Shown: positions 9,229-18,031 of the stretch, piece after piece
Position numbering within the stretch: position 1 is the stretch's first letter
Layout: each line of letters opens with the position of its first letter
Source of the DNA: Alphaproteobacteria bacterium
GTDB lineage: Bacteria; Pseudomonadota; Alphaproteobacteria; UBA6615
NCBI GenBank assembly: GCA_002722515.1
Contig: PBMH01000041.1
Location: forward strand, 1 to 64,000
DNA: 64,000 nucleotides
Direction of reading: 5' to 3'
The notes under the pieces: generated by a model
Told to the model about the DNA's origin: nothing
The model's input: only the letters and a program-made list of their open reading frames with translations
Database searches by the model: none
Made by a program: the position numbers and the translations under genes

Positions 9229-10572
9229 ATGACTGTGCGTCAGTTCGTATCAATCCCCAGGGTCTGGTTCCTGTCGGTTGCCCTGGTGGCCCTAGCTTCT
9301 TGCGATACGTTCGAGTTTCTCGGTGGCAGCGGTGACGTGCCATTGCCGGGCGAAAGGATATCGATACTCCAAGGACAGAACAGGATCGCACCCTCGGCCC
9401 AAGTTCAGAATCTATCGATACAATTGCCTCGTCCGCAGGTGAATGAGGATTGGCCGCAGCAGGGTGGTTTCGCCAATCACGCTATGCATCACCTTTCGCT
9501 AGCGGACGCACCGCAAGAGGTCTGGTCGAAGAACCTCGGTTCGGGCGGTGATGATGATGAGCCTATTCTGTCTGGGCCGGTTGTCGCTAATGGTTTCGTT
9601 TTCACCATGGATTCAGAGGCCGTGGTGTCTGCGAGGCGTGCATCGGACGGCGTAACTGTCTGGACCGCAGATATTGCACCCAAAGACGAGGATGACGGCA
9701 ATTGGGGAGGCGGCCTCGCCTATAGCTCCGGCCGCATCTATGCCGGTACAGGTTTTGCACAGGTCGTTGCCCTTGACTCCGCGACCGGGTCCGAGCTCTG
9801 GCGTACTTCCGTTTCCGGGCCGATGCGTTCGGCACCGACGGCTTTCGACAGGAAGGTCTATGCCATTACTAAGGACAATCAGCTGTTCGCTATAGATGCC
9901 GAACGCGGGGTCGTGGACTGGACCCATACGGGTATTGAGGAAGGCGCAGGCCTGATCGGTTCGGCGAGCGCCGCGGTGGATGGAGATGTCGTCATCGTTC
10001 CCTATTCCTCGGGTGAGATTTTCGCTCTGCGGGCTGAGAATGGCCGTCAGTTATGGAGTGACAATCTCGCCGCCATTCGTCGAGTTGACGCCGTTTCTGC
10101 ATTAGCCGATATCCGCGGGCGTCCGGTCGCCGATCGGGGAAGAGTTTATGCTATTAGCCACTCCGGCCGCATGGTTGCCATAGACCAAGTGAGTGGTCGC
10201 AGGGTGTGGGAAACTGAGGTCGGCGGTGTCAATCAGCCGTGGATCGCAGGCAACTTCCTGTTTGTGGTCAGCACAGAGGGTGATGTGGTTGCGCTGGTGG
10301 CCGAAAATGGTCTGGTGCGTTGGGTGACGTCGCTGGGGCGTTATGAGGATCCTGAGGATCGGGAAGGGTTGATCAACTGGTCTGGTCCGGTACTAGCCAG
10401 CGATCGCCTGATCGTCGCGGGTAGCCACGGTGTTGCGGTGGCGTTGTCACCCTATACGGGGGATATTCTCGGAGAAATCAATATGCCCGGTGACGTTTCT
10501 GTGCCGCCGATCCTCGCTAATGAAACCTTGTATTTCCAGACCGACGGCGCGCGCTTGATAGCGTATCGCTAG
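9229..10572 (+). CDS. bamB: Outer membrane protein assembly factor BamB (PQQ-like beta-propeller lipoprotein)
   Basis: Lipobox-like VALASCDTFE; repeated propeller blades (RIYAGTGFAQVVALDSATGSELWRTSVSG, ...VVALVAENGLVRW); flanked by yfgM and der. Confidence 0.87.
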   Translation: MTVRQFVSIPRVWFLSVALVALASCDTFEFLGGSGDVPLPGERISILQGQNRIAPSAQVQNLSIQLPRPQVNEDWPQQGGFANHAMHHLSLADAPQEVWSKNLGSGGDDDEPILSGPVVANGFVFTMDSEAVVSARRASDGVTVWTADIAPKDEDDGNWGGGLAYSSGRIYAGTGFAQVVALDSATGSELWRTSVSGPMRSAPTAFDRKVYAITKDNQLFAIDAERGVVDWTHTGIEEGAGLIGSASAAVDGDVVIVPYSSGEIFALRAENGRQLWSDNLAAIRRVDAVSALADIRGRPVADRGRVYAISHSGRMVAIDQVSGRRVWETEVGGVNQPWIAGNFLFVVSTEGDVVALVAENGLVRWVTSLGRYEDPEDREGLINWSGPVLASDRLIVAGSHGVAVALSPYTGDILGEINMPGDVSVPPILANETLYFQTDGARLIAYR

Positions 10573-10589
10573 GTCTTGGGAGTTTTTCC

Positions 10590-11954
10590 ATGAAGCCGAC
10601 CGTAGTGATCGTCGGGCGTCCGAATGTTGGAAAGTCGACCCTTTTCAACCGCTTGGTCGGCCGCCGTGAGGCGCTAGTCGACGACAGTCCCGGCGTGACG
10701 CGTGATCGCCGAGAGGGTGACGGTGTCCTCGGCGATCTCGAGTTCCGTATCGTCGATACGGCGGGGCTCGAAGAAACGTTCGATGACAGCTTGCCTGCCC
10801 GGATGCGCCGCCAAACCGAACAAGCGCTCGATGAGGCGGAGGTTGTCTTTATGGTGTTTGATGGGCGTGCCGGGATTACGCCGTTGGATGAACAGTTCGC
10901 CAACTGGCTGCGCAGCCGCGGTACGAATGTGTTCCTGGTTGCCAACAAATGCGAAGGGCGCGCGGGTGAAAGCGGGGTACTTGAATCGTATGCACTCGGT
11001 CTCGGCGAGCCGATCGCGATTTCCGCGGAACATGGGGAGGGTATACACCTGCTTTTCGAGCCGATCGCCGCCGTTGCCCCGTCCCGGGACGATGCATGGG
11101 AGAGTAATCAGAGCAGAGGAGGCTCCGAGGAGGACGACCGTGTCCTGCGCCTCGCTATTGTCGGTCGCCCAAATGTGGGAAAATCGACGCTGATTAACGC
11201 GCTATTAGAACAGGACCGGCTCCTTACCGGGCCGGAAGCTGGTATCACGCGTGATGCGATAACGGTAGAATGGATGTTCGAGGATCGACGCATTGCGCTT
11301 GTCGATACTGCTGGCATGCGCCGTAAGGCGCGGATCGATCAAAAGCTCGAAAAGATGTCGGTTGGAAACTCATTGCATGCGATCCAGTATGCTCATGTCG
11401 TTGCATTGGTGCTCGACAGTAAACAGATGCTGGAACGCCAGGATTTATCAATCGCCCGGCACGTGATCGACGAAGGTCGTGCCTTCGTGATTGTCGTCAA
11501 CAAATGGGATCTGATTACCGATCACAAGACGGCACTCAAGATATTGTGTGACCGCATTCAGGTGTCTCTGCCACAGGCTAACGGAACACCCATCGTCACC
11601 CTATCAGCTGAGACTGGTCGTGGGCTGGACACTCTGATGCCCGCCGCCCTTGAGGGCTATGCCGACTGGAACCGTCGCGTGCCGACCGCCGAACTCAATG
11701 AGTGGCTGAAGGATGCCATCGAGCGCCACCCACCGCCACTTGCCACGAACAAGCGTCCGATCCGTCTGAGGTATGCGACCCAGTCCAAGGCCCGGCCACC
11801 GACTGTGGTGTTATTTGGCAACCGCCCCGAGGATCTCCCGACCAGCTACCTGCGTTACTTAGAGAACAGCTTCCGGGACCGTTTCCGATTGTCTGGTACT
11901 CCCATTCGGATGCTAACCCGCAAGGGCGACAACCCGTATCACGACAAAAAATAG
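10590..11954 (+). CDS. der: Ribosome biogenesis GTPase Der (EngA)
   Basis: Two G domains, each with GRPNVGKST; DTAGL/DTAGMRRKARI; NKCE and NKWD motifs. Confidence 0.97.
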   Translation: MKPTVVIVGRPNVGKSTLFNRLVGRREALVDDSPGVTRDRREGDGVLGDLEFRIVDTAGLEETFDDSLPARMRRQTEQALDEAEVVFMVFDGRAGITPLDEQFANWLRSRGTNVFLVANKCEGRAGESGVLESYALGLGEPIAISAEHGEGIHLLFEPIAAVAPSRDDAWESNQSRGGSEEDDRVLRLAIVGRPNVGKSTLINALLEQDRLLTGPEAGITRDAITVEWMFEDRRIALVDTAGMRRKARIDQKLEKMSVGNSLHAIQYAHVVALVLDSKQMLERQDLSIARHVIDEGRAFVIVVNKWDLITDHKTALKILCDRIQVSLPQANGTPIVTLSAETGRGLDTLMPAALEGYADWNRRVPTAELNEWLKDAIERHPPPLATNKRPIRLRYATQSKARPPTVVLFGNRPEDLPTSYLRYLENSFRDRFRLSGTPIRMLTRKGDNPYHDKK

Positions 11955-11973
11955 GGATCGGCAGCCTAGCCGT

Positions 11974-12687
11974 TCAGGCGAGGTCGATCACTTCACCGTG
12001 ACGTGTGCAGTTCGCTGATGCAAGCCCAACAAAAGTGCCGGTGATGTCGTCCGGAGCTTTGAGGGTTTCCGGATCCTCACCTGGGAATGCTGCGGCCCGC
12101 ATTCCCGTACGTGTTGGTCCTGGGTTTACAAGATTGACCCGCACGTTGGTCTCGGCCAGTTCGGCCGACCAGACATGCACGATGGTCTCGAGAGCAGCCT
12201 TCGTCACTGCATACGCTCCCCAGAAGGCACGCGGGTTTGTGGCGGCACCGCTGGTCACCATAATAGCGCGACCCGTGTCAGACCGGCGCAGAACTGGATC
12301 TAGAGTTCGAATCAGTCGCCAGTTCGCATGCACGTTGACGTCGAAGACATGATGCCAAGCCGTGGCGTCATAGTGGGTTAGCGGGGTTATGTCTCCAAGA
12401 GCACCAGCATTTCCCACCAGTATGTCTAGTTTGTCGAAACGTTCTAGAAGTGCTGGTCCAAGGGTGTCAATCCGCTCGAACTCCGTTAGGTCGCAGGGCA
12501 CCAGAGTAGACTGTCCACCTGCTGCCTTGATTGCGTCGTCGACCTCTTCGAGCCCGCCGACCGTGCGGGCTAACAGGACTACATGAGCGCCCTCTGTGGC
12601 GAACCTCTTGGCCACGGCTGCACCGATACCGCGCGAGGCACCAGTGATTAACGCGACACGTCCGGCGAGCGTACCTTTGTTCGACAT
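11974..12687 (-). CDS. SDR family NAD(P)-dependent oxidoreductase
   Basis: GRVALITGASRGIGAAVAKRFA, LVGNAGALGD, YAVTKAALE, NLVNPGPTRTGMR. Confidence 0.9.
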   Translation of the reverse strand: MSNKGTLAGRVALITGASRGIGAAVAKRFATEGAHVVLLARTVGGLEEVDDAIKAAGGQSTLVPCDLTEFERIDTLGPALLERFDKLDILVGNAGALGDITPLTHYDATAWHHVFDVNVHANWRLIRTLDPVLRRSDTGRAIMVTSGAATNPRAFWGAYAVTKAALETIVHVWSAELAETNVRVNLVNPGPTRTGMRAAAFPGEDPETLKAPDDITGTFVGLASANCTRHGEVIDLA

Positions 12688-12694
12688 CGCTTGG

Positions 12695-13249
12695 TTAGGC
12701 CAGTTCAGCTAGGAGCGACATTTGCGAAGTGTTGTTGGTGAGCGTGATTGGGTATTCACCGCTGAAGCAGGCATCGCAATATTGCGGCATGTCCGCGTCG
12801 CGGGTCTGTCCGCCCATGGCGCGGTAAAGGCCGTCCATGGAGGCATCGGCCAGGCTGTCAGCACCAATCAGTTTTTGGATTCCATCGACGTCATTTTTGG
12901 CAGCGGGAAGCTCCGAGGCTAGCGGGGTGTCTATACCGTAGAAGCAAGGGCTTTTGGTCGGTGGGCTGGCGATGCGAACATGCACCTCTGCAGCGCCGGC
13001 ATTGCGGACCATTTCTATGATCTTCTGCGAGGTGGTACCGCGCACGACGCTATCGTTAACTAGAATCACCCGCTTGCCGTCATAAAAAACGATATCGGCA
13101 GCTTCTTGGCGGCGATGTTGCAGCGCGTGCAGACCGAGTGCCGTGAAAGCGGCCGCGTCTTCAGTGCCTAACACGCCGAAGACACCGCATTCCTCATGAA
13201 ACTTGTCTGGGTTATCCTTAAACGGGTTCGTGGTGTGTGTATGAGTCAC
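12695..13249 (-). pseudogene. purF: Amidophosphoribosyltransferase remnant with large internal in-frame deletion
   Basis: Residues 1-47 match the PurF N-terminus (EECGVFGVLG...GLHALQHRRQEAA). The next residues match the C-terminal PRPP region (GKRVILVNDSVVRGTTSQKI...) through to the PurF C-terminus. 184 aa against about 480-500 aa for normal PurF. Located after cvpA as expected. Confidence 0.85.
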
Positions 13250-13911
13250 TGGTTCTGCCGTATCAAATCTTCGAGGCTGTCACGCTCGCGCTCGTTATAC
13301 CCTTCCTGGGTGCGTGGCGCAGACTTTTCGGGCGGGCGCGATAGTCGCTCTAGGGCTTTACTTGCGGCATCAAGATTGATGGCCCGGTCCTTTGCGCTCT
13401 TAAGTGTGGCGCCCGTCTCGCCGATGACGTCAGCCGGCAGGATTTCCTTCACCAGAAGCGCGCCCCGTTCCACTGCTGGGCGCGTCCGTGCCGCCTCCAC
13501 CCAGGGCGGCGGGTCATCCAGAAAGATGTCGCTCAGGAACAAGAACGCGACGGAGATAACGGCACTTGCGGTTGCCAGCCCCGCGAGTAGGCCGAGCGAG
13601 CGGTCGAGAGCATTGAGGCGGCCGGCCCGCACCCAGCCACTGAGTATATGGCTGAACAGGTGAAGCACGATCAGTGAGACGATGAAAAGAGCAGCACCTG
13701 CTGCGAGTTCGGCGAGCCATTCCGGCTGAATATAATTACTGGAAATTGGCGACACATAGACTAGCGCGTAGATCGTTGTCAGGCCGGCGCCGACCCACGA
13801 GGCGACAAAAAGTCCGCCTCGCACGAAGCCCGTAACGAGTCCGAAGAGCCCACCTAGAGAGATGATCGTCAGGACCACGATATCGAAAAAGCTGAAGCCG
13901 CCGAACTCCAT
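13246..13911 (-). CDS. cvpA: CvpA family membrane protein
   Basis: FSFFDIVVLTIISLGGLFGLVTGFVRGGLFVASWVGA, multiple TM segments, overlaps purF by 4 nt as in the usual cvpA-purF arrangement. Confidence 0.85.
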   Translation of the reverse strand: MEFGGFSFFDIVVLTIISLGGLFGLVTGFVRGGLFVASWVGAGLTTIYALVYVSPISSNYIQPEWLAELAAGAALFIVSLIVLHLFSHILSGWVRAGRLNALDRSLGLLAGLATASAVISVAFLFLSDIFLDDPPPWVEAARTRPAVERGALLVKEILPADVIGETGATLKSAKDRAINLDAASKALERLSRPPEKSAPRTQEGYNERERDSLEDLIRQNQ

Positions 13912-13914
13912 GGG

Positions 13915-15321
13915 TCAGGCGCTCACCATATCGCCACGCTGCGGCGTCGTTTCGAACCCGTCGAACACCTCGCGCAGCTTTTGGACCTCGGTGATTTTAA
14001 GGCTAGTTATGGCCCTTTTGCGGCTCTGTTGGCGCCCGGTGCTCAATGGCGGCGTGAGGGCGCATTTGAAGCCTAACTTCTCTGCTTCGCGAAGGCGGGC
14101 ATCGGCCTGCCCTACGCTACGGATCTCGCCGCCAAGGCCAATTTCGCCGAAAACTACTGTGCGCGGCGGCAGGGGTCGTTCCAAATGGGCGGACACTAGG
14201 GCCGCAGCTACGGCGAGATCTGCGGCTGGTTCGCCGACGCGCAGGCCGCCAGCCACGTTTAGATAGACGTCGTGGGAACCCAGGGTCATGCTGCAGCGAG
14301 TCTGGAGAACCGCTATTATCATCGCTAGCCGGCTTGAATCCCACCCCACAACTGCGCGCCGCGGGGATCCGGCTGGTGCCGGGGCCACCAACGCCTGGAT
14401 TTCTACCAGTAGCGGACGAGTTCCCTCGATGCCGGCGAACACTGCCGAGCCACTCGTCGTGTCGTTGTGGCCGGAGATAAACAGTCCCGAGGGATTTTCA
14501 ACCTCGGTCAGCCCGGCATCAGTCATTTCAAAGACGCCTATCTCGTCGGTGGCACCGAAGCGATTCTTGACTGCGCGAAGCAGGCGGAATTGGTTCGCCC
14601 GTTCACCCTCAAAATATAGAACTGTATCGACCATGTGCTCGAGTACGCGGGGGCCGGCTATTGCTCCTTCCTTGGTGACATGACCGACCAAGATTATCGT
14701 TACGCCGCGGCGCTTCGCTACCCGAATAAGTTCTTGGGCACAGGTTCGTACCTGGGCGACGGTACCCGGTGCTGAATCGAGATTGTCAGCATACATCGTC
14801 TGGATGGAATCGATGATGGCGACCTCGGCGCCACCGACCTTGTCGAGGGTAGCGAGAATGTCGCGAATATTTGTTGCTGAGGCTAGGTTGACCGGCGTGT
14901 TAGCAAGTTTTAGCCGGGAGGCGCGTAGGCGAATCTGGTCGACGGCCTCCTCGCCGGAAATATAAGCTACGGAAACTCCAGCGCAGGCTAGCATTGCGGC
15001 GGCTTGCAGCAGGAGCGTTGACTTGCCAATACCTGGATCACCACCAACGAGAAGCGCCGAGCCGGTGACTAGGCCGCCGCCACATACACGGTCGAACTCG
15101 GCCAAGCCCGTCATGCGCCGGGGCCGTTCTTCTGGTGCACCGTCTAGGGAGGTAAACGCGACGGGCTTGCCCCCCGCTTTGCTAACGCCCTTGGGGACGA
15201 TTATATCGTCCGACTCCTCTGCGATCGTGTTCCACTCGCCGCAGCTGTCGCATTTACCGCTCCACTTGCGGTGCACGGTGGCACAGGTCTTGCAGACGAA
15301 CTGATTTGTAACGCGCGCCAT
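13915..15321 (-). CDS. radA: DNA repair protein RadA/Sms
   Basis: Zn finger FVCKTCATVHRKWSGKCDSCGEWNT, Walker A GGDPGIGKSTLLLQ, KNRFG motif, Lon-like C-terminal domain. Start trimmed to MARVTNQFVC; the longer ORF in the track runs into mlaF. Confidence 0.95.
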   Translation of the reverse strand: MARVTNQFVCKTCATVHRKWSGKCDSCGEWNTIAEESDDIIVPKGVSKAGGKPVAFTSLDGAPEERPRRMTGLAEFDRVCGGGLVTGSALLVGGDPGIGKSTLLLQAAAMLACAGVSVAYISGEEAVDQIRLRASRLKLANTPVNLASATNIRDILATLDKVGGAEVAIIDSIQTMYADNLDSAPGTVAQVRTCAQELIRVAKRRGVTIILVGHVTKEGAIAGPRVLEHMVDTVLYFEGERANQFRLLRAVKNRFGATDEIGVFEMTDAGLTEVENPSGLFISGHNDTTSGSAVFAGIEGTRPLLVEIQALVAPAPAGSPRRAVVGWDSSRLAMIIAVLQTRCSMTLGSHDVYLNVAGGLRVGEPAADLAVAAALVSAHLERPLPPRTVVFGEIGLGGEIRSVGQADARLREAEKLGFKCALTPPLSTGRQQSRKRAITSLKITEVQKLREVFDGFETTPQRGDMVSA

Positions 15322-15323
15322 CG

Positions 15324-16106
15324 CTAGGTTGCGCCCTGCAACTGGATTGGCCCGATGGAACGTCCATTGATGAATTGGTCGACCATGTCGTTTCCGGAGT
15401 GATCGATATCGCCAACCGGACCGTGCCATACGATCCGACCTTGGTGGATCAAGGCAACATTGTCGGCGATTCGGCGTGCACTTGCCATGTCGTGTGTAAT
15501 GGTCAGCGCCGTGGCTCCAAGTTCATGTACGGATTTCAAGATTAAGTTGTCGATGACGCTACCCATTATCGGGTCGAGGCCCGTTGTCGGCTCATCGAAG
15601 AACAAGATTTCGGGCCGGGTCGCGATGGCCCGGGCGAGGCCCACACGTTTCTGCATACCGCCTGATAATTCAGCCGGTGCACGGTCGGCAATATCGTCAT
15701 CGAGACCGACGATGTTCATCGCGTCTAACGCTGCATCGCGGGCATCGCTGCGTACCATATTTCGGGCCTGTGTTAAGCCGAAGGCGACATTTTCCCAGAC
15801 TGGCAGACTATCGAAAAGAGCAGCGCCTTGGAACAGCATACCGAACTTTCGCGTAATCCGTTCGCGTCTGTCTGGTGACATACCGACCGTTTCGTCCCCA
15901 TCCACGCGGATGGATCCTGAATTCGGTTCTAGTAAGCCGATGATGCTCTTTATAAGAACGGATTTACCTGTTCCCGAGCCTCCAATTACGGCAAGCGATT
16001 TTCCGGCGGGTAGATCGAGATCGATTCCGCGCAGTACACGGTTCTCGCCGAAGGCCTTATGCAGCTCCCGGATCACAATTTTCGGGGTATCGCCGAGGCT
16101 GCTCAT
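15324..16106 (-). CDS. MlaF-like ABC transporter ATP-binding protein
   Basis: Walker A GGSGTGKSVLIKSI, signature LSGGMQKRVGLARAIA, Walker B EILFFDEPTTGLDPI; coupled to an MlaE permease. Confidence 0.9.
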   Translation of the reverse strand: MSSLGDTPKIVIRELHKAFGENRVLRGIDLDLPAGKSLAVIGGSGTGKSVLIKSIIGLLEPNSGSIRVDGDETVGMSPDRRERITRKFGMLFQGAALFDSLPVWENVAFGLTQARNMVRSDARDAALDAMNIVGLDDDIADRAPAELSGGMQKRVGLARAIATRPEILFFDEPTTGLDPIMGSVIDNLILKSVHELGATALTITHDMASARRIADNVALIHQGRIVWHGPVGDIDHSGNDMVDQFINGRSIGPIQLQGAT

Positions 16107-16873
16107 GTGGCGAAGAACATGGCGGTGATAATGAAATTGAACAGCAGCAGCAGGATTGAAGCTGACACGACAGCATTGGTTGTCGCTTGGCCAACGCCTT
16201 GGGCCCCACCCTTGGAATGGTATCCGTGATAGGTACCCATTAGTGCGACGACGAATCCGAACACGGCCGCTTTCACGAGCCCTGAGATAAAGCCGGGGGC
16301 GTCAATACTGTCCCAGGTGCTCTTCAGGTACGTCGTCGGGTTAAATCCGAAGTCGTAGATTGATACTAGGAAACCCCCTAGCACGCCGATCACGTCGGCG
16401 ATTAGCACCAGGAGCGGCAACGTGGCGATAGCGGCGATTAGGCGCGGCGCGATGAGATACTTGTACGGGTTGGTTGACAGCGTGGTCAGGGCATCGATCT
16501 GCTCGGTAACCCGCATGGTACCGATCTCTGCGGCCATCGCTGCGCCTATGCGACCGGCTACCATAAGGCCGGCCAGAACGGGTCCGAGTTCGCGGGTAAT
16601 GCCCCAGACTACGACGTTGGCAATCGTGGCTTCGCCTGCAAATCCGAAGCCGCTGAAGCTCTGTAGGGCCAGCACCGCGCCGGTGAAGATCGCTGTGAGA
16701 CCGACGACGGGTAACGAGTAGTAGCCAATCTCTATAATCTGGTGAAGAATCAGGCGTGGGTAGAAGGGCGGACGAACACAGTGGGACAGGCTGATTGCTG
16801 CGAAGGCGGTAATGTATCCTATCGTTGCGAAGATGCTTATCGTACCGCGCCCGATGGATGCCAGGAAGCCCAT
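16103..16873 (-). CDS. MlaE family lipid ABC transporter permease
   Basis: GLTAIFTGAVLALQSFSGF, RELGPVLAGLMVAGRIGAAMAAEIGTMRVTEQIDAL. Confidence 0.92.
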   Translation of the reverse strand: MGFLASIGRGTISIFATIGYITAFAAISLSHCVRPPFYPRLILHQIIEIGYYSLPVVGLTAIFTGAVLALQSFSGFGFAGEATIANVVVWGITRELGPVLAGLMVAGRIGAAMAAEIGTMRVTEQIDALTTLSTNPYKYLIAPRLIAAIATLPLLVLIADVIGVLGGFLVSIYDFGFNPTTYLKSTWDSIDAPGFISGLVKAAVFGFVVALMGTYHGYHSKGGAQGVGQATTNAVVSASILLLLFNFIITAMFFAT

Positions 16874-16875
16874 AC

Positions 16876-18027
16876 TCAGACAGCCCCGCCGCGATATTCG
16901 ACCCGCAGGCGCGGCCCTAGACGGCTCAAGACCTCATACGCGATGGTCCCCGAAGCCTCGGCGAGTGAGTCGGCGTTGACATTAGGGCCCAGAAGCTCGA
17001 CCGTTTGGCCGGGCTGGCAATACTCTGTCGGGATGTCGGTCACGTCGATGGTGATTAGGTCCATGGATACCCGGCCGACCAAGGGCGCCGCCTTTCCATT
17101 GATATAGGCGCACATGCTGCTACTCTCCATGTAGCCGGTGGTCTCTCCTGCGGCTCGTGGATAGCCGTCGGCGTAACCTGCGGCGAGTGTTGCGATCCGG
17201 CGCGGACCACCGACCCGATGAATGGCACCGTATCCAACGGTCATTGGGGTGTCAACGTCACGGACTTGTAGTATTTTCGTATAAATATCAATGACTTGAA
17301 CCATCGGATTCGGGCCCTGAGCTGATGGCCGAACCCCGTATAATGCGGCGCCGGGCCGCACCATATCGTAGTGAAAACTTGGTCCAAGAAATATGCCTGG
17401 GGAATTCGCCAAGCTTGCACTCACCGCGCCCGTCAGCGGTGCCATGCGCGCCCGCAGAGTATCAAACGTGGCGCGCTGCAGCTCGTTCATCGGATGATTG
17501 GGAGTATCTGCACAGGCGAGATGGCTGAGTATTGCCATTACGTCAATGCCGTCCATGCGCGCAGGATCTGCGCAGAGGGCGTCCACATCGTGGGCGTTAA
17601 GACCGAGTCTGTTCATGCCAGTGTCCAAATGCAACCAAGCGCGGGCAGGCTCATTGCCTCCGTTTTTGCTTAGAATATCAATCTGGGCGAGACTGTTGAG
17701 TGTGGGGGTCAGGCGTGCGTTGCGCATCGTGTCCAGACTCCTGACTTCGGGCCCATTGAGTACGATGATCTTGGCCTGTCCGTTGGTCTTCCGTAGTTGG
17801 ATACCCTCGCAAATGGTAGCTACGAAGAACGTATCGCATCCTGCAGCGGCCAGCGTCCTGGTTACCGCGCCGGCGCCGAGTCCATAGGCATTTGCCTTGA
17901 CTGCGGCGCCCACGCATGTGTCGGTACAAACGCTTTTAATACGGCGAAAATTCTCTGCGATAGCATCTAGGTCGACGATCAGAAGCGCGCCGGCATCGGC
18001 TGGGATGACGATATCGCGCGCCGCCAA
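16876..18027 (-). CDS. alr: Alanine racemase
   Basis: PLP-Lys region GAAVKANAYGLGA, ARAWLHLDTGMNRLG, MTVGYGAIHRVGGPRRIATLAAGYADGYPR. TTG start inferred at 18025-18027, just after the dnaB stop. Confidence 0.9.
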   Translation of the reverse strand: MAARDIVIPADAGALLIVDLDAIAENFRRIKSVCTDTCVGAAVKANAYGLGAGAVTRTLAAAGCDTFFVATICEGIQLRKTNGQAKIIVLNGPEVRSLDTMRNARLTPTLNSLAQIDILSKNGGNEPARAWLHLDTGMNRLGLNAHDVDALCADPARMDGIDVMAILSHLACADTPNHPMNELQRATFDTLRARMAPLTGAVSASLANSPGIFLGPSFHYDMVRPGAALYGVRPSAQGPNPMVQVIDIYTKILQVRDVDTPMTVGYGAIHRVGGPRRIATLAAGYADGYPRAAGETTGYMESSSMCAYINGKAAPLVGRVSMDLITIDVTDIPTEYCQPGQTVELLGPNVNADSLAEASGTIAYEVLSRLGPRLRVEYRGGAV

Positions 18028-18031
18028 GGCT

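Noticed and set aside
15322-15429. N-terminal extension of the radA ORF into mlaF
   Set aside because: Conserved RadA begins at MARVTNQFVCKTC (15321).
15460-16128. 222-aa forward ORF antisense to the mlaF-like gene
   Set aside because: Mirror frame of a confident ABC ATPase gene; Ser/Arg-rich antisense composition.
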